A stretch of DNA of 7,756 nucleotides, from assembly GCA_007128075.1 (NCBI GenBank), contig SKYD01000195.1, positions 1 to 7,756 on the forward strand. Reading direction: 5' to 3'. Within the stretch, counting starts at the first letter, position 1, and each line of letters begins with the position of its first letter. Source of the DNA: Thiorhodovibrio sp. Lineage in GTDB: Bacteria; Pseudomonadota; Gammaproteobacteria; Chromatiales; Chromatiaceae. The translations under genes were made by a program, and so were the position numbers. Positions 6,332 through 7,756 of this stretch are shown here, piece after piece. The notes under the pieces were generated by a model. The model was given only the letters and a program-made list of their open reading frames with translations, ran no database searches and was not told where the DNA came from.

Positions 6332-7477
6332 TTACTGCGATGTGATTGACATCAACGCTGTCGCGGCCTGATGAGCGGCATCACGGCGCAGCAGCCGATG
6401 CACCCGCTCATAATCAGCCATGATCGTCGCTTGCAGTGCCAGATCATCAAGCAGCGCCAACAATGCCGGTCCCATCTCAGCAGCACAGGCTCGCTCCTGC
6501 AAAAATTCCGGTGCCCACTCGCGGTTGACCAACAGATTCGCCATCGCTGCATACTGCACCTTAATCAGATTCAGCCGCCGCACCACAAACCAAGTCAGGG
6601 CATTGAGCTTGTAGGCAACCAGCATCGGGCGTTTGAGCAGCAGGGTTTCTAAGGTCGCAGTCCCCGAGGCAGTGACCACCAGATCAGCGGCGGCAATGAC
6701 CTCCCGCGAGCGTCCATCAATGAAGGTGATCGGCAACGCCGGCGCATGTTGTTCAACAAAACGCACCACCTGGGCGCGAATCGCATCCGAGATTAACGGC
6801 ACCACAAAGCGAAGCTGTGGGCGTTTGCGCCAGCACCACCGGGCGGTTTCAATCAGTGGGCGGGTGAGCCGCTTGACTTCGCTCATGCGACTGCCGGGTA
6901 ACAGCGCAATCCAGGTATCGTCGGCTGTCAAGCCAAGTGCCTGACGCGCAGCACTTTGATCAACCGTCAGCGGAATTTCATCAGCTAGTGGATGACCGAT
7001 ATACCGCACATTCACCCCATGACGGCGCAAAAAGTCTTCTTCAAATGGGAACAGACTGAGCATTAAATCGACCGATCGGCGAATCGTTTTCACTCGACCT
7101 GAGCGCCATGCCCACACTGTGGGGCTGACAAGATGCGCCGTTGGGATGCCCGCTGCCCGAAGCTGGCGCTCTAGCCCCAAATTAAAATCGGGGGCATCGA
7201 TGCCGATGAATAAATCGGGGCGATGCTCGACAAAATAGCGCACCAGATCGCGGCGGATGCGCAACAGCTCCGGCAGCACCCGCAACACCTCAATCAGCCC
7301 CATCACCGTTAGCCGTTCCATCGGCAGTTGGGTCTCGCAGCCCTCGGCTTGCATCTTGGCACCAGCAACTCCGATAAATCGCGCCTCGGGATTGAGCGCC
7401 CGCAGCGCTCGCGCCAAGGCAGCGCCGAGCAGATCGCCAGATGGTTCATTGGCGACCATGCCGATGGTCAGTGCCAT
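6332..7477 (-). CDS. lpxB: Lipid-A-disaccharide synthase
   Basis: LpxB condenses UDP-2,3-diacylglucosamine with 2,3-diacylglucosamine-1-phosphate (lipid X) to make the lipid A disaccharide at the inner face of the cytoplasmic membrane. The 381-residue product is the normal length. Family motifs are MVANEPSGDLLGA (7-19), FIGVAGAKMQAEGCE (34-48), FIGIDAPDFN (90-99, with the conserved catalytic Asp at 97), VSPTVWAWRSGRVK (117-130), FPFEEDFL (143-150), IGHPLAD (160-166), LLPGSRMSEV (192-201), VTASGTATLE (268-277) and ANLLVNRE (313-320). The first motif reads NEPSGD where the usual form is GExSGD. The start overlaps the lpxA stop by one base (TAATG), with GAGGAA (7488-7493) 10 nt upstream inside lpxA. 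No obvious terminator follows; the next gene on this strand is the iron-binding protein, not rnhB. Confidence 0.98.
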   Translation of the reverse strand: MALTIGMVANEPSGDLLGAALARALRALNPEARFIGVAGAKMQAEGCETQLPMERLTVMGLIEVLRVLPELLRIRRDLVRYFVEHRPDLFIGIDAPDFNLGLERQLRAAGIPTAHLVSPTVWAWRSGRVKTIRRSVDLMLSLFPFEEDFLRRHGVNVRYIGHPLADEIPLTVDQSAARQALGLTADDTWIALLPGSRMSEVKRLTRPLIETARWCWRKRPQLRFVVPLISDAIRAQVVRFVEQHAPALPITFIDGRSREVIAAADLVVTASGTATLETLLLKRPMLVAYKLNALTWFVVRRLNLIKVQYAAMANLLVNREWAPEFLQERACAAEMGPALLALLDDLALQATIMADYERVHRLLRRDAAHQAATALMSITSQ

Positions 7478-7756
7478 TAGCGAAGAATTCCTCGGCTGCG
7501 TTGGCGCAAAAAGTCGGTAAAGACCTGCAATTCAGGTGCGGGAGCGAGTGCATCCATTGCGGTGAGGGCATCTTCGAGGCGTAGATTGGAGCGATACAGC
7601 AGCCGATAAGCGTGGTGTAACAAGCGAATGGTCTCGGTGGTGAACTGGCGACGGCGTAGCCCTTCACGATTGAGCCCATAAACGGTCGCTGGATGCCCAC
7701 TGACCATCACATAGGGCGGCACATCTTGGCTAATCACGCTGCCCATGGCAGTAAAG
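7477..7756 (-). CDS. lpxA: UDP-N-acetylglucosamine acyltransferase, C-terminal part (5' end cut by window edge)
   Basis: LpxA performs the first step of lipid A synthesis, transferring a 3-hydroxyacyl chain from ACP to UDP-GlcNAc. About 92 C-terminal residues are present, reading FTAMGSVISQDVPPYVMVSG and then ATVYGLNREGLRRRQF. These match the end of the left-handed beta-helix and the start of the C-terminal helical domain, which continues with IRLLHHAYRLLYRSNLRLEDAL and ends FTDFLRQRSRGILR. That ending closely resembles E. coli LpxA (FTDFFARSTRGLIR). The ATG at 7744-7746 is an internal methionine, not the start, because the frame stays open to base 7756 with family sequence. The stop TAA (7477-7479) overlaps the lpxB ATG. 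The active-site histidine lies upstream, outside the window. Confidence 0.96.
   Translation of the reverse strand, partial: FTAMGSVISQDVPPYVMVSGHPATVYGLNREGLRRRQFTTETIRLLHHAYRLLYRSNLRLEDALTAMDALAPAPELQVFTDFLRQRSRGILR
7488..7493 (-). promoter_or_regulatory. Ribosome binding site of lpxB inside lpxA
   Basis: GAGGAA on the minus strand, 10 nt before the lpxB ATG and within the last codons of lpxA. With the one-base TAATG overlap it suggests translational coupling of lpxA and lpxB. Confidence 0.65.

Noticed and set aside
167..7476. CAGTGC copies as Pasteurellaceae-type uptake sequences (AAGTGCGGT)
   Set aside because: The flanking bases do not match that 9-mer or the Neisseria uptake word. If the hexamer is a signal it is a different one.

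Overview
The window reads as ordinary chromosome of a Gram-negative proteobacterium, most likely a gammaproteobacterium. The evidence is lipid A biosynthesis genes (lpxA-lpxB), a UvrC of about E. coli length with the four-cysteine cluster, and sigma70/Shine-Dalgarno style signals. Base composition is moderately GC-rich and even along the window. I saw no tRNA, rRNA, CRISPR array, insertion sequence or prophage gene, and I cannot name a genus from sequence alone.

Layout, left to right. A DUF58 gene on the minus strand runs off the left edge (1-827). Its start overlaps by one base the stop of a MoxR-type AAA+ ATPase gene (827-1825). Upstream of that, on the same strand, is uvrC (1900-3726). A 99-bp divergent intergenic region separates uvrC from the only plus-strand gene, a malic enzyme (3826-5112). 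The malic enzyme converges on a periplasmic ferric-iron binding protein gene (5169-6191, minus) across 56 bp. Next, after a 140-bp gap that holds a plausible promoter, comes lpxB (6332-7477, minus). lpxB overlaps by one base the stop of lpxA, which is cut by the right edge. No gene-free stretch exceeds 140 bp.

Functional blocks: (i) MoxR plus DUF58, the core of a MoxR/DUF58/VWA chaperone-like cluster that probably continues left of the window; (ii) nucleotide excision repair nuclease UvrC; (iii) malate to pyruvate conversion by a short, single-domain malic enzyme; (iv) periplasmic iron capture by a binding protein with no transporter partner in view; (v) early lipid A synthesis by translationally coupled lpxA-lpxB.

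I found no clear undescribed system. The points most worth checking are an over-represented hexamer CAGTGC/GCACTG (and octamer GCACTGAT) across unrelated genes, a 19-bp dyad inside the putative iron-binding-protein promoter, the malic enzyme lacking the usual phosphotransacetylase-like domain, and the orphan iron-binding protein placed directly after lpxB.
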